A DNA stretch of 64,000 nt from NCBI GenBank assembly GCA_030762895.1, contig CM061069.1, positions 102,627,923-102,691,922 on the forward strand, written 5' to 3'. The first letter of the stretch is position 1. Every line of letters starts with the position of its first letter. Below the pieces are notes generated by a model. The model searched no databases. It saw only the letters and a list, made by a program, of their open reading frames with translations, and was not told the DNA's origin. This DNA is from Sophora flavescens. Its lineage: Eukaryota > Streptophyta > Magnoliopsida > Fabales > Fabaceae. The position numbers and the translations under genes were made by a program. Of this stretch, positions 44,167 to 56,970 are shown piece by piece.

Positions 44167-44312
44167 CATAGCTCGTGCTCAGTTCCACAGCGCCATTGTT
44201 GTGTCAAGGGTTTCTCTTCCACCCGCACCTTTCTGGATTTTTTTAATTTACCTTATTTGTTTGTTTTCGATTTCTTTTTAAAAACTGTTGTCTATAATTT
44301 ATGAATCAGAAA

Positions 44313-44428
44313 GAGATCACAGTGATGACCACATAAAAGTCAAGCTCAACAGACCGGAATGCACGATTTTCTCTCTCTTTTGGGAGATTACTTTACGTGT
44401 TGACTACCCTGCTGAACTGAGTGATCTC
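44313..44428 (+). ncRNA. Candidate C/D-box snoRNA 1
   Basis: Perfect 8-bp terminal stem GAGATCAC/GTGATCTC (44313-44320 with 44421-44428). C box GTGATGA (44322-44328) lies 1 nt inside the stem and D box CTGA (44417-44420) abuts its other strand. Length is 116 nt. Internal C'/D' boxes are not clear, and I could not assign a target rRNA or snRNA. Confidence 0.5.
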
Positions 44429-44547
44429 TTCCATTTTCAATATATGATCTCTTTCGTTTCGTAGAAAATTAATTACCCTATTTTTATTTTCCCCTTTTTT
44501 CGTTTTCAAATTATTTCAATTAATAGTGATTGATTTGTGTTTGGGGG

Positions 44548-44657
44548 AAAGAGTTTCACGATGAGGATAGAAAAGCTCCCTCTTCTGAATCAAGTTGAGG
44601 AAATCTGTTGGCAGAATCGAACCATAAACCATATTGCCACCACCGAGTGATCTCTTT
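44548..44657 (+). ncRNA. Candidate degenerate C/D-box snoRNA 2
   Basis: The terminal stem AAAGAG..CAC with GTG..CTCTTT (44548-44559 with 44647-44657) encloses a C-like box ACGATGA (44558-44564) and a D-like box CCGA (44643-44646). A CTGA at 44585-44588 could be D'. The 3' stem GTGATCTCTT is shared with candidate 1, suggesting a diverged duplicate. Both boxes have one mismatch, so it may be dead. Confidence 0.35.
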
Positions 44658-45337
44658 CCCCAATTTAATAAATTCCATCTAGCGGCTCCTAATTTAATTA
44701 ACCTATCGTGTTTCTTACATTGAATTTTATTAATTTTATTATGATATTTTTTGTTTAAATCATTATTCTGTATCGATGTGGGTGAGGTCGGTGATAAATT
44801 AAGTTTTTGCCTACATTGGCTGATTATCTGCTTTTTGATTATGATGTGTACAAATTATCTGAGGCCTCTTAACAGTAGGAAAAAAATCTTTTTCATTTTG
44901 ATTGGATTGTTTTTAACTTTTTTATAAATTAGAATTCGGTCATGTGATTCAGGAAGTCAAGTAATTTTTTTATTTTTTGGTAAAAGGGGCAGTTTATTTT
45001 CTGATAAAGCGTAATGTGTTTCGAAGGGTACTAATTTGGTTAAATTTGTAGCTTTTTGTACCCTAATAATAAACCCAGATGATGTGAATGATATGCTTGT
45101 GGTTTTGGGTTCGGGAAAAATTGTTCTCTCTCTCAATGTAAGGGTATCGATCGAGAACAGTGAGTCCAAATAGATGATAAGGGTGTAGGATGTTATTAAC
45201 CATTTCGGAAGTTCAAGATTGCCTATACCATTACCATAAGTTGCATAACCATGGTTTTTTTTTTGACGTAACCATGTTCTATTACAAGAACGATGACCAT
45301 GAATTATTATGTTAATGGTAAATAAGTAGTCCATGAA
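44658..45337. other. AT-rich intergenic DNA
   Basis: Nothing recognisable; only short chance reading frames. Confidence 0.5.
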
Positions 45338-45615
45338 TTAATGCTTGTTTGGTTAGCACCCAAAACAGGGTTTGGCAGCCACGGAAATACTTGACTTGAG
45401 ATGTAAGATCCACAAAATTCTACATATTTATACCTCAAAAGTGATTATGGCTTATCATCCAAATAAAATCAATTTTTATAAATCAATTTTTAAAATATTG
45501 TTATCAAATACAAATCAATTTTTTTAACTTTGATTTTTTTCAAAATCAATTCTTCCAAAACCAATTCTATTAAAATCAATTCTATCAAAATTTAAAACAA
45601 ACGGATCATTAGTGT
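45338..45615. mobile_element. Possible MITE-like repeat
   Basis: An AT-rich block rich in AAATCAATTTT/AATCAATTCT words, bounded by TAATGCTTGTTTGGTT on the left and AAAACAAACGGATCATTAG on the right. The ends are imperfectly inverted. The word pattern resembles short non-autonomous DNA elements of dicots. No clear target duplication. Confidence 0.3.
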
Positions 45616-48600
45616 ATGAGTGACCCTTATGAATTGGCAATAAGGTTAAGACTTGAAGATTTTTTTGATTTTTACAACGTAATATAAATTATTATTTTTT
45701 TATGTTTTTCATTATTTTAAAAAGTAAAAACAAATATATTAAAAGTTTTAAAAATTAATTGTTCAGTTAAAAAATGATTTTTTTTAATAAAACAAACAAT
45801 AACAAGCGAATTCTAAATTTATTCTATTTTAAATTTTAAAATTGTCTGTCGAAATTATGATTTAAATTTGATTTTTAAATAATCATAAATTACAAAATCT
45901 AAATTTGGGCCAATTCTATCCCAAGGTCGTTTACTGTTTAATGATGTGAACCAAATTTATCTACATAGAATTTGGTCCATGAATCTATGTGGTATTAATA
46001 TTCCGTGTAATTGATAGCCTCAGCATGATTTTAATTTTAAAATGATACAGAATATTTATTAGCAAGCATTCTTCGTATTGTAATGTTTTAAAAAAATTCT
46101 TCAATCAGTGAAAACTTGGTTGAATGGGTTATAGTTAATTAAATATATATTTTTAATATTATATAACATATTAATATATATGCCCTCAAAAAACATATTA
46201 ATATATATTGTATCTTGAAAAAAAAAGAAATATATAATGTATAATATACTTTTTTGTTTGTTGAAGGGAATGTATAAAATACTTAATACTTAATATTTAA
46301 TATTTAGTAATGAAAAAGTAACTATTAATAAAAGCAATAATCAAGTTTTATACTGACATTCACTAATTTTTTGACATGTGTGTTTTTATGTTAATAACTA
46401 AGAGAGAATAATAATAATAATGCTTATTTGATAAAGTAAAAGCACATGTGTTATTTTTGTCTTTTCAATCTTTAAAATTGAAAAGATTTAAATCAGATTT
46501 TAGAAAATCAGATTTTACAAGTCGAAAAACTACTGAAAATACTCAGATTTCCTCTATTATAAGCTCTTTGATCTCGTGTCATGAGTTCTAGATATTGAAA
46601 AAGTGTTTACTAATGTCCTTTAGGTGGGGGTTTCTAGAGTGAGGGGGCAACTAAGTCCTTTATGGGTGAGGGAGCATTTATAACCGTTAGATTTAATAAT
46701 TAAATAAATGAGGGATTGTGATGATTTTAGGATAACCTGATCTTCAGGTTCTTGAAAACAACATTTATGCCCTTTCTTCCCTAAAATGTCCATTTCCAAA
46801 AAATTTATTCTTCCTGGTTTGCTTATGGTGGTTTCTGTCAATTCTCCTTCTTTCTGTCAAGTCTCCTTCTTCCTGGCCTTCTTCTTTCGTTGCCTTTTTT
46901 GTATATATTTTTTGTCTCGTCCTCATATTTTTGGTTTATAGGCACTGCTTATTCTTATAGAAACAAATGAAAAATCCGAAAATAAAAAAGAAACCCAACG
47001 AAAATGAAACTAACAAAAGTCGTTGGATTAAACAGCAAAAGTAATCCTTGTGTGGCAAAATGGAAGTCTCAAACTTCCTCTTGTTGCATCAGAATCGCAC
47101 AAAGGGTGTGATTGGAAACGAGACCACACCACTCCACTCCACAATCAACTGTTAATGAACCCAATATAAATCAAGTATGAGTTGGCTGGAATCGGTAGTG
47201 GTAGAAAACAAGATTTGTAACTAAGAGCTGGAATTGGTGGTGTTATAGGGTGGGGTAAGAGGGGTGAGTTGCTGCTGAATGGTGGTGAAGAAGGGTAAGA
47301 TTGAAATTTTGAAATAATTATTTTTTTACAAAAATCCTATAATAATATTATCCCTAGTGAGTGACCTGCTACACCAGGTCAAAATGCTTGTTCATGGTGT
47401 AAGGGACTTAATTGTCCCCTCATCTTAGATGCCACCATATAGTTATATATAGTTATATTTCAAAATAGATCTGTTGGTCACACTTTATAAGCCAGTTGAG
47501 ATCAAAACAAATTTATTTGAGAAATTATGTTATCAGTCAATCGATTAGTACACGGTTGTATAAAACAAAATTTGCCTAATCGATTGTGGTCTTGGATGTC
47601 CTTGATCTTGAATGTTACACACTTGTATTTGCAGCCCAAAACCATATACATCGATTATCCAATCGATTATGTTGCTATCTTGAAAACTTCTTGGTTCTGT
47701 TTTGGCTTATACACAAATGTACTAATCAATGTATAGTGTCAAAAATGTTTTATGATCAAGCAAATCAAGAATCAATCGATGTATACATAGATGTACCCAC
47801 ATGTTTTCAATAAAAGTTAATTAACTGAAAGTACATCAATGTACAGATTCATTAATTAGCCTTTTTCTTCTATGTTAATTTTGAAAACTTGTTTATTTGT
47901 TAACATCATTTTCATTATTATTTGAGAGCTTAACTAAGAATTAATCTAGAGGATTTTCATTACATAAATCCCTAATGTTTTTCTTCAATTTCCTTGCTCG
48001 TGATGCTCCTTCTTCATGTCATTCTTCATGATACTTTCTTTAAGTTCCTTTCTCCATGTGCTTTTGCATCCACTTTCCTTGTTCTAATATTCTCATTGAT
48101 AAACTCAAGCTTTGCAAGTTGTTAGTGAATCAAAGTAATCATCAAATAATTTGACCATTAAGTTTGGCCATTAATCAAAACATTAAAGAGTCATTTATCC
48201 ACACGGTTCACCGATAAGTCTAGTTCTGATCTTATGCTAATTTCAAAATTTTGAAATTAGTACGAATTCTCATTTTCCATTCTTCTTGAATCTTGATGAT
48301 TGAAACAACAATAACGCTTCTAGTAGCGTTCTAACAACAATGTTTAACATGAGAAATGATTTTTGTACATCTAAAATGGAAGCCTTTTAGTGTGGTGCCC
48401 ATTGGTAAGAGGTTCAGTCATGGATCCTTGACTTTACCTACTATAGTGGGGTAAAGTGGTTTCTGTTTTGTTTTTTTTAAAAAACAAAGAAAATTTGGTC
48501 CAGCCAAGAGAATCAAAATACTTAATAATTAAAAAAAACTATTAAAAAATTGAATAAAAAGAGCACTTACTATGTCTATCGGGAGACATTTGTAAAAGAG

Positions 48601-49640
48601 CACCGCTATTTAGTACGAAGGAGTGCACATACGAATGACATTATTTTTTATATTATATTTTAATTATATATATTTTTTATAAAACAAACATAACACATCA
48701 CTTGTCTTCCTCGATTCCTCCTTTGTTTGCTCGTGCTACCTCTTTGCTTCATCTGTCTTCCTTCTCTGCCACTTGAGCTATATGGCCTATACCTCATTAT
48801 TTTCGAGTGTTTGCACTTTGAAGTTCTTCAGCTAGACCTCATATTAATTTTGACAAAGTCTCCTGACATGTTTACCTTAATAACATGAAGAGAAACTAAA
48901 TCAAGAAAAAATGTTCATAAGATTTGGATCCTAGAATTCTGAGCATAGTTTTAATTAAAAAAAAACAATGAGACAATGGGTGAATATCGAAAAAATGACA
49001 AGTTGAAGATGAATCCACTCAAGGGATTGAAAGGAATGAAGAAAGAGGGAACTTAAAACTAAAGCTTTGACTCATGCCCCAACTGATGAGAGAACTCAAC
49101 GGATGATGATGCAATGAGGCTGGCTGACAGTAACCGTAGAGGCGGAATAGGAAGAACCAAAGAAGTTATGTGTTCGGAGACGATGACACAGCAAATCGCA
49201 AGCAGGAGAGAAGAAACGTGGGACAGTTCATTCGTACCATCTTTTACTAAAAGTGTTTCGTACTAACTAGCATTTTCCTTTTAAAAATAAGGAAGATTGT
49301 CTTACCAGTTTCCATGTATCGATTTCTAGCCATTGATGAAATTTTCACATAAAAACAATGATCAAGATTTCGAGGTCCAAATCAGCACCCCGTTTTAAGG
49401 ATACTAAAATTTGCCACTAAAATGGGACATCATATGGTATCTCCTTTGTTTATTGATGTAATTTTGAAATACGAGTAATCAGGTGTCACATACGACATCC
49501 AAAATTTGATGTTCAGATAATAGAACTCATTCAACATAGCTGAATTGTGCAATTTAAATGTTTTTCTATTAAACGCTAACATTGTCTATTGAAAAATTAT
49601 CATCTCTCATAATTTTAGACCACTTTACAGTTTACACCCT
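45616..49640. other. AT-rich intergenic DNA, no supported gene
   Basis: Many short A/T runs and stop-dense frames. At 47530-47780 there are several ATCGATTA/AATCGATT words in a low-complexity context, and at 48560-49270 some dispersed repeat-like sequence. No exon, RNA or element could be named. Confidence 0.5.
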
Positions 49641-49945
49641 TTCAAGAGCTTAGGGACCTTGTTGCATATTTTGAAAGTTGAATGACCAACGTAAAGTTCA
49701 TTAATTTGGTATTAGTCCGTGTAAAAATAATTTTTTAGGTTTTCGTCCATGTAATTTCAAAAATTTTGGAAATAGTCTCTGTTGTCATCTCTTTCCGTTA
49801 ACTGCTAACGTGACAAACAGAATGCCACACCATTCGCGTGGCATGATTGACGTGGCATTCCATTTGCCAATGTCAATAGAGACTATTTTCAAAATGACAA
49901 AATCCTAAGAAAAAATTTACGGGAACAAAAACCAAAATTAGTGAG
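49641..49945. other. Dispersed-repeat-like flank of satellite array
   Basis: Sequence of the TTTAGGTTTTCGTCCATGT type (about 49735) with a nearly complementary counterpart near 49915, and CACGTGGCATT-like inverted pieces at 49835-49865. It is probably part of a transposon, but the family is not identifiable. Confidence 0.35.
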
Positions 49946-51150
49946 CTTTGCAGGGATAAAAGCTTATTTAAACCAATTTTTTTCTATTTTTAGGCCCAAT
50001 TTCATAGCAAGTCGGATAGGAACAAGAAATTACCTTGGTACCTCCGATTACTATAAAGCATACCAAAAGAAAGAATTTGACAATTTTAACCATGTGCCCC
50101 TAATGTTTTTCTTCTATTTTTTGGCCAAATCTTATAGCAATCGTAAAGGAACAAGAAATTACCTCGTTATCCCTTAGTACTAGAAATATATTAGATAAAG
50201 GATTTTTCAATCTGAACCGTGTGACCTTAATGTATGATTTCTTTCTATTTTTTAGCCAAACTTTGGAGCAAGCCGAATAGGAACAAGAAATTATCTCGGT
50301 ACCCCTGAGTACTAGATATCATACAAAATGAAGGAATTTAGAAATTTTAACCATGTGGTTCATAATGTATGGTTTTGTTTATGCTTTCTTGCCAAAATTC
50401 ATAGCAAGTCAGACAAAAAAATGAAATTACCTTGATACCCTAGAGTACTCGAAATCAGGGTCAAAATTGAGAGCAATCGGAGCAGATCTGACGGGGAACT
50501 CGAAATTATCGCTGGTAATCCCGGGTGCTGAAAATCATACCAGTTGAAAAAAATTTGAAAAATTTTACTCGATATCCTCTAATGTATGAGTTTCTTCTAC
50601 TTCATGGTCAAAATTCATAGCAATAAAAGCATGTTATACATTTGGAGGTACATGCTTAAAATTGCCAAATTCCTTCATCTGTTATAATTTCTAGTACCCT
50701 ATTCGACTTGCTATGAAATTTGGCAAGAAAATATTAACAAAATCATATATTATGGACCATTGAGTTAAAAGTGGTAATTTCCTTCATTTTGTTTGATATC
50801 TAGTACTCCGGGGTACCGAGGTAATTTCCTTTTTGTGTCTGACTTGCTATGCAATATGTCAAGAAAATAGAAACAAAATCATACATTATAGACTACATGG
50901 TTAAAGTTGCTAAATTCCTTCATCTGGTATGATTTCTAGCACTCAGGGGTATCAGGGTAATTTCTTATTCATGTCGGATTGCTATGAGATTTGGCCAGAA
51001 AATAGAAGAAAAAGAATCATACATTATAGGTCCACGGATAAAATTATCAGATTCATTCTTCTGGTATAATTTCTAGTACTTGGGGGTATCGAGGTTATTT
51101 CCTATCCATGTCTGCGTTGCTCTAAAATTTGGCTACAAAATATAAAAAAA
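49946..51150. repeat. Satellite-like ~130-bp array in inverted arrangement
   Basis: The left arm (49946-50640) has about four to five plus-oriented monomers. AACAAGAAATTA is at 50021, 50150 and 50282 (steps 129 and 132), then a diverged copy near 50415. The right arm (50670-51150) has the same monomer reversed: GGTAATTTCC-type sites near 50828, 50960 and 51094, steps about 133. About 30 bp near 50640-50670 separate the arms. Monomers are diverged. Confidence 0.8.
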
Positions 51151-51734
51151 AAATTTGGTTCATTGTCAGCATTTTGCTTCCATTTAGCTATTTAGAGTTG
51201 TTGCACGCTAATGTGATTGGGTCAAATCTGGTCTATCAGGTCGAGTGGTCGACCCATTAGTCTGTTAAATTATTAAAAGAATATTTAAAAATTTAAATAA
51301 ACGATGAGCATTAAAATATAGGTTAAAATAATTTTTTTGTCCTTATATGTGTCCCTGATTGTCAACTGTGTCCCAATACGTAAAAAAATTGCATATCAGT
51401 CCCCATACGTGACTACCGTTATCACTTTAGTCCCTACCGTAACCCACCGTTAGTAACTGCTATCACTTTGGTCCCTATACGTGTAACATCCTAGAAATTT
51501 CATTATAGTTAAGTTGAAAAAAAAAATATTGGTTATTAAAATGTATAGTACAAATAAAATATAATTAAGAGGCTTAGTGTAAAAAATTTAATAGTATAAG
51601 GATTTATTGAAATTGCTTGATTATTTTAAAAGAGTGTAATATATATATATATATATGAGGAAACGGCGCACATGCCTAGTAGCATTTTAGCCACTTTTGG
51701 ATTTTGCCAAAGTGAAGCCACTGTAGGTTTAAAT

Positions 51735-51760
51735 TCATATATATATATATATATATATAT

Positions 51761-51818
<58 letters not shown>
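51735..51818. repeat. AT dinucleotide microsatellite
   Basis: About 84 bp of AT repeats with one interrupting G. Confidence 0.95.
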
Positions 51819-51819
<1 letters not shown>

Positions 51820-52404
51820 GGGAGGGTTGTTTTGCGCCGCAACATAGCAAGCACAGTAGCTAAGTTGGAAGAGCCGCGTAGTGAGTTAGAGAGGGAGAGG
51901 TTCTTGAGACGCGTTTCTTTTCTTTGGTATTGCGATCGTGACACTGAAGGGAAGAAGATTTTTTTTCCAGAGACAGTAGTTTTATCATACAAGATTTTTA
52001 GAGCATTTTGGAGCTCTTCGAGAGGTGAGCAATAGTACCTTTTAATAACCCTTTCCACGGTACATGTGTTTGTTGTGTCGAGCGATTTACCTATGATTTT
52101 GAGAGATTTTAATTGAATGATGCATGTTATTAATAAACTAATTTTTTTAGGGGTTTTCGAATTAAAATAAAAAAGGAGAGAGATTATTAAATTGGGTATT
52201 TATTCTTGTTACTGATGGCATGAAATGCATGATTGGTATTTGTATTAGTTGAATGACGTGCTTATTGGTGTATGCTATGCCATGTGAGTTTATTTGACAT
52301 GCATGATAACATCAAATATTTAATTTTTGGTAAATGAATTGTTACACGTATGAGACATGAAATTGTGCCTTATGATGAATTGTATGATGTTTGCCGCAAT
52401 ACCA

Positions 52405-52590
52405 CCTATGATAGGGGTATCGAAGAGAAATACCACCGTAATGGGGTATCAAAAGTAACATCCCCATATAATTGGGATGTCGAAAATAAGTAATACTACC
52501 TAAAAAGGAGTATCGAAAGTAACAACGCCACAGGTTGGGGTGTCGAAAAAGGAGAAATACCACCATGTGCACATGGGAGGTATCGAAATG
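52405..52590 (+). repeat. GGGGTATCGAAA-type minisatellite
   Basis: Five to six diverged units of about 30-40 bp alternating GGGGTATCGAAA-like and AAATACCACC-like words, inside the candidate LTR. Confidence 0.6.
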
Positions 52591-52995
52591 GAAATGTCCC
52601 CGACAGGAGGGTGACATCGAAACACTCCTCGTGAGTAGGGGTGGGCAATGGGACGCCATTGTCGTGTGATGTGTGAATTTATGGCATGCCGGCAAGAGGC
52701 CAATTTAATTAGGAGGTCTTTGGACCGCGTGGATTAAATTAGAATTTATCTGGTATATGGAATGTGATGTATTGAGATGAGATTATTATTGATATTAAAA
52801 ATATTTTCTTTTATATATATTATTTTGGGAAATTAGCGGGTGTCATGGACAGTTTTTCCTATCTGCACACTTACGAGAACAATGCTATTTTCGAAAATAT
52901 TTTTTTAAAACTGTATTGTTGATCACTGGGATTTTATATCTCATTATAAGTATTGTTTTTAGAGCACAAGGAGGACGTCATTGAAACTGAAGAGG

Positions 52996-55510
52996 CGTGG
53001 CACCTGGCTGCACACTCAACCCACTCATATGCCCTTCTTCCAGGATTATCTTCCTAAGCTCAGGAACATCCGGTATACACACTCTATCCTTAAACCTCAA
53101 GATGCCATCACTTCCATCCTTAAAGCTAGAGTTTCTACTTTGAGAGAGTAACTCTCGCTGGAGCACCGTCTCTACTTTAGCTGGGTCCACTGCTATGCCA
53201 CCCTTTGAGATGATATGTCCTAAGAAGCTCACTTCCTCTAACCAGAACTCACACTTCGACAACTTAGCGTACAACTACTTTTCCTTAAGGGTCTGCAAGA
53301 CAACCCTCAGGTGTTCATCATGTTCCTCCTTGCTCTTGGAGTACACTAAGATGTCATTTATAAACACCACCACAAACTTATCCAAGTAAGGGTGAAAGGT
53401 CTTAGTCATGTAGTCCATTATCATCGTAGGAGCATTGGTCACACCGAAGGGCATAACCAAGTACTCCTAGTGACCATATCGCGTTCCCTGACCTCAAATC
53501 TATCTTAGAAACGACACAAGCGCCCATCAACTGATCCATAAGATCATCAATCCTAGGGAGGGGATACCGATTCTTTATGGTCACCTTGTTGAGCTGTCGA
53601 TAGTTGACGCACAACCTCATACTACAATCCTTCTTCTTTACCAACAACACAGGTGCTCTCCACGGAGACACACTCGGCCTAATGAACTTCTTCTCCATCG
53701 GGTCCTCTAATTGTTCCTTCAGCTTAGCTAGATCTAGAGGAGGCATTCTATAGGGTGCTATGGAGATCAGCCCTATGCCAGGCACTAAGTCTATGGTGAA
53801 CTCAACATCTCTCTCTGGGGGTAAGTTATAAACATCTCCAGGGAACACTTCAGGAAATTCCCGCACAACAGGCAAGCTGGCGACATCAGGAGGGTTGCTT
53901 TCTACTTCCAGGGAAGCTATCATCATGTACACTTGGGCTTCATCTTTCATCAAACCTTGAACTTGGCTGGCAGAGAGAAAGTCCGGATTCTTAGACTCCG
54001 TTGGAGTTCCGAAAACTAAGGTTTTATCAAAACAATTTAGAAGGACGTGGTTAGAAGATAACCAGTCCATGTGAAGAATGATATCAAGATCCTTTAGGGG
54101 TAAACATACAAGATCAGTAACAAAGGTTTTATCATTTATGACTATATGACAGTTCTTGCATGCGTAAGATGTGGAAACATGTTTATTTGTAGGTGTAGAC
54201 ACAAGCAAATCAAACTCATGAAAGGTAACAGACAAATTAAGACTCTTGGCCCTATCATGCGATATGAATGAGTGAGTAGCATCCGAATCATACAATACAG
54301 TTAATTGAGTTCCATCAATAAAACATGTACCATGGATCAAGTCATCAGACTCGGAGGCTTCAGCTCCATTAAGAGTAAAGACTCTTCTAGTGGTCTTCAG
54401 TCTGTTGTCCTGGGACTTCTGATTCCTTCTAGCATTGGGAGGCTCGTCCTTGGCTCCTTCACACTAGCGGCTGATATGACCAGACTTGCCATACCTGAAG
54501 CAAATCACAGCTGGCTCCTTGCACTGGGATGAGTAATGATCCTGTGCTCCGCACTTACCACACCTCATAGCCCTGGGAGCATTAGGGATTCCACCTCTGA
54601 ATCTATCCTCCTGAAACCGTGGCTTATTGCCACTCTGCTTGAAGTCCTTGCCGGTCGGAGCATACCACTGCTTACCCTTGTCTGTCCGATCAGTTCTCTT
54701 GCCGCTCTGACTATCTGACCCCTTGGCAACTCTGAACTGACTAGCATCCTCATAAATCCGACATTTGTTGTCCAGAACCGGGAAAACTCTGATCTCCTGG
54801 TAGCTGATGACTTGCTTAATATCTGGTCGGAGCCCAACTTCAAACTTAACGCACTTGGAGCGATCATCTGTCTCATGCTAATAAGGAGTGTAGTACCTCG
54901 CCAGCTCCTCAAACTTGGTTGCATAGTCGCCAACCGACATAGATCCCTGCCTCAAGGATAAGAACTCCATCTCTTTCTCGTCCTTGATATCCGCTGGAAA
55001 GTACTTCTCCAGAAACCTCTGCCTGAACACAGCCCATGTAACTGCTGTGTCCTCAGCCTGCTGTTGTCCCACCAATGCTCAGCCTCCTCAGTCAACATGA
55101 AGGTAGCAAAGATGAGCTTCTGCTTATCATTACAATCCATAGCTCTGAAGATCTCTTCTCGGTTTCCCTCAACCACAGCAAACCTCCTTCCGGATCATAC
55201 GCTCCCTTGAACGACGGAGGGTTGTTCCTCTGGATCCTAGCTGGCCCACCATTGTTATTGTTATGGTTGACCTGTCTAATAGCATTGGCCAGAAGTGCCA
55301 ATGCATCCTCAATTGCTTGATCGTTGCATCATCTACCTGCTACGAGTTCCTGTGCACGTCCAACGCAACTCACAGGTACAGAAACTTAAGCGGGTAAAAG
55401 CGATAGGCAATCTAACTTAAAGCATCATTGTCTATAACGAGTATAGACAATTCAAGCAAGAGCACACAACAAACTCACAACAGACTCATACCACGGCCTG
55501 TTAGGACAGA
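52996..55510 (-). pseudogene. Chromovirus C gag-protease-RT, deleted
   Basis: On the minus strand: gag from about 55320 (AIRQVNHNNNNGGPARIQR; FFEKYFPADIKDEKE-type block near 55010), tandem zinc knuckles near 54570-54475 (the second has lost a cysteine), protease 54340-54020 with DSDATHSF (the expected G is D), then RT to 53500. Around 53500 a small deletion follows the D-L-R-S-G motif. At 53460-53275 the catalytic box reads F-I-N-D instead of F-I-D-D. At about 53152 RT sequence joins directly to the end of the RNase H/integrase spacer. It ends near 52996. It is non-functional. Confidence 0.85.
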
Positions 55511-55525
55511 CCTGCTCTGATACCA
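55511..55525 (-). other. Primer-binding site of chromovirus C (tRNA-Met)
   Basis: On the minus strand TGGTATCAGAGCAGG, 5 nt inside the LTR end. Confidence 0.88.
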
Positions 55526-56759
55526 CTAAATGTGATACCCTGCTACCCCGCATGTTATAAAGCAATTTAAAGATAAGGATATAACACAAAACATGCATTT
55601 ACTGGATTAAATAAAACATTTGTCCAAGGGTAGAAAGGTCCCACATGAACGAGTGCTCAAAACACTGAAAATAAAACAAGTTTAAAACAAATAAACCAAA
55701 AGATATACAACGTATAGTATAAACATAACCCAACCCCGATGTCACAACAGAGCTGGTATAACCGTTCCGGAAAATATCCTCGGATACAACTGAACAGCTA
55801 ACTAACAAGAAAGGCCCTAACTATGAGTGGTGGCTCCTCAGAGTCACTCCTCTCCTGACTGCTCGCCATTCTCTGCAAGGTGCCAATGAGGCCAAACAAA
55901 CAAAGAAAGAACGGGGAGTAAGAATCATGTAAACATATACGACATGGAGATATGAAGCAAGGTAAAACATACAGCATAGCATCATCATAACATACATCAA
56001 CATAGTTATATATATATCAACATCCAATCAACATCATATCAACCAAGTATGCTATGCAGTGCAATACAACAGTACTCCACTACTCCAACATGCATGTGGA
56101 TCCACACTAACTCAGGATGAACGACTTCAGAGTTAAATATTCACATTGAGAATCTACTCAATGCCAGAGAATCTACTCCTTGGATAGCCAACACATCAAA
56201 TGCAGTTGAATACCTCATCACGGGGCGCATGATTACCAAACCTTGGGTAACCTACCGTGGATGACCAGATCGCCGTACTCTTAGGACGACCTCCCCCATG
56301 TCGAACATCCACCAACAACAACATCTCCAATGATGCATGCAGCATACCACAAACAACTGACAACGCCACCTCCTTTGCTTCGACGGAATCAACCGAAGAC
56401 TTCAGGGGAATCGACTGTAGTGGAATCTATCGCAACACTTAAACCTTTAGCGGAATCAATCGCAACACCTTAGACCCAACCGGATCAAGGCCCCCTTGGA
56501 GCAAACTCTCGGCCACCAAGGTATAACATCAACAACACCTTAGACCCAAACCGCGGGGTCAAGGTTCCCTTGGCCAAAAGTACCAAGGTACAACTAATCA
56601 ATGTGCGGTAACCCAACAGTTACCGACTTAACCATCTTAATTAGTCCTTAATTAAGTGATCTAACCTTCATCATTGATTAACTATGTCATCATCATCGTT
56701 GGGGAGATTGGGGTTAAAAACCCTTGTTTAAGTCCTTAATTTCAGATTTTGTCCGGAGG

Positions 56760-56970
56760 GGTGAGCACGGTCGTGCTTAACCCCAGCACGGTCGTGCTAC
56801 CACTTAAGTCGAGCACGGTCGCGTTCTTCCTTTTGAGCACGGTCGTGCTCGGCTGCACTGAGCGTGCTCCTTTGCTGCACGATCGTGCTAAATTGCCGGC
56901 CATTTTCCAGAATTCAAACTGGGAGCACGGGCGTGCTCCGTGTTCAGCACGGTCGTGCTCAACGCACGAC
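56760..56970 (-). repeat. AGCACGGTCGTGCT palindromes downstream of TATA
   Basis: Seven to eight copies of GAGCACGGTCGTGCTC or close variants at irregular 20-40-bp spacing, about 0.75-0.95 kb downstream of the TATA box on the minus strand. Confidence 0.8.

Larger units (their letters stand above)
51482..52975 (+). repeat. Candidate LTR (chromovirus type), unassigned
   Basis: It starts TGTAACATCCTAGAAATTTC, like other chromovirus LTRs here. It contains an AT microsatellite (51735-51818) and a GGGGTATCGAAA-type minisatellite (52405-52590). The right end is uncertain; GGACGTCA at 52973-52980 is a possible terminus. No primer site or coding region of its own was seen. It abuts the truncated end of element C. 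Confidence 0.4.

Noticed and set aside
44096..44281. 61-codon frame MTALFSRREGHSPS
   Set aside because: It overlaps the telobox/TATA region and probable leader. Codons and composition do not suggest a protein.
47527..47813. Overlapping short frames near 47.5-47.8 kb
   Set aside because: They lie in AT-rich sequence with repeated ATCGATTA words. There is no family similarity I can name and no promoter or splice context.
49941..50177. 78-codon frame with repeated GTRNYLG/GTRNYLV
   Set aside because: The peptide repeat follows the ~130-bp DNA monomer. Other monomers contain stops, so there is no sign of coding.
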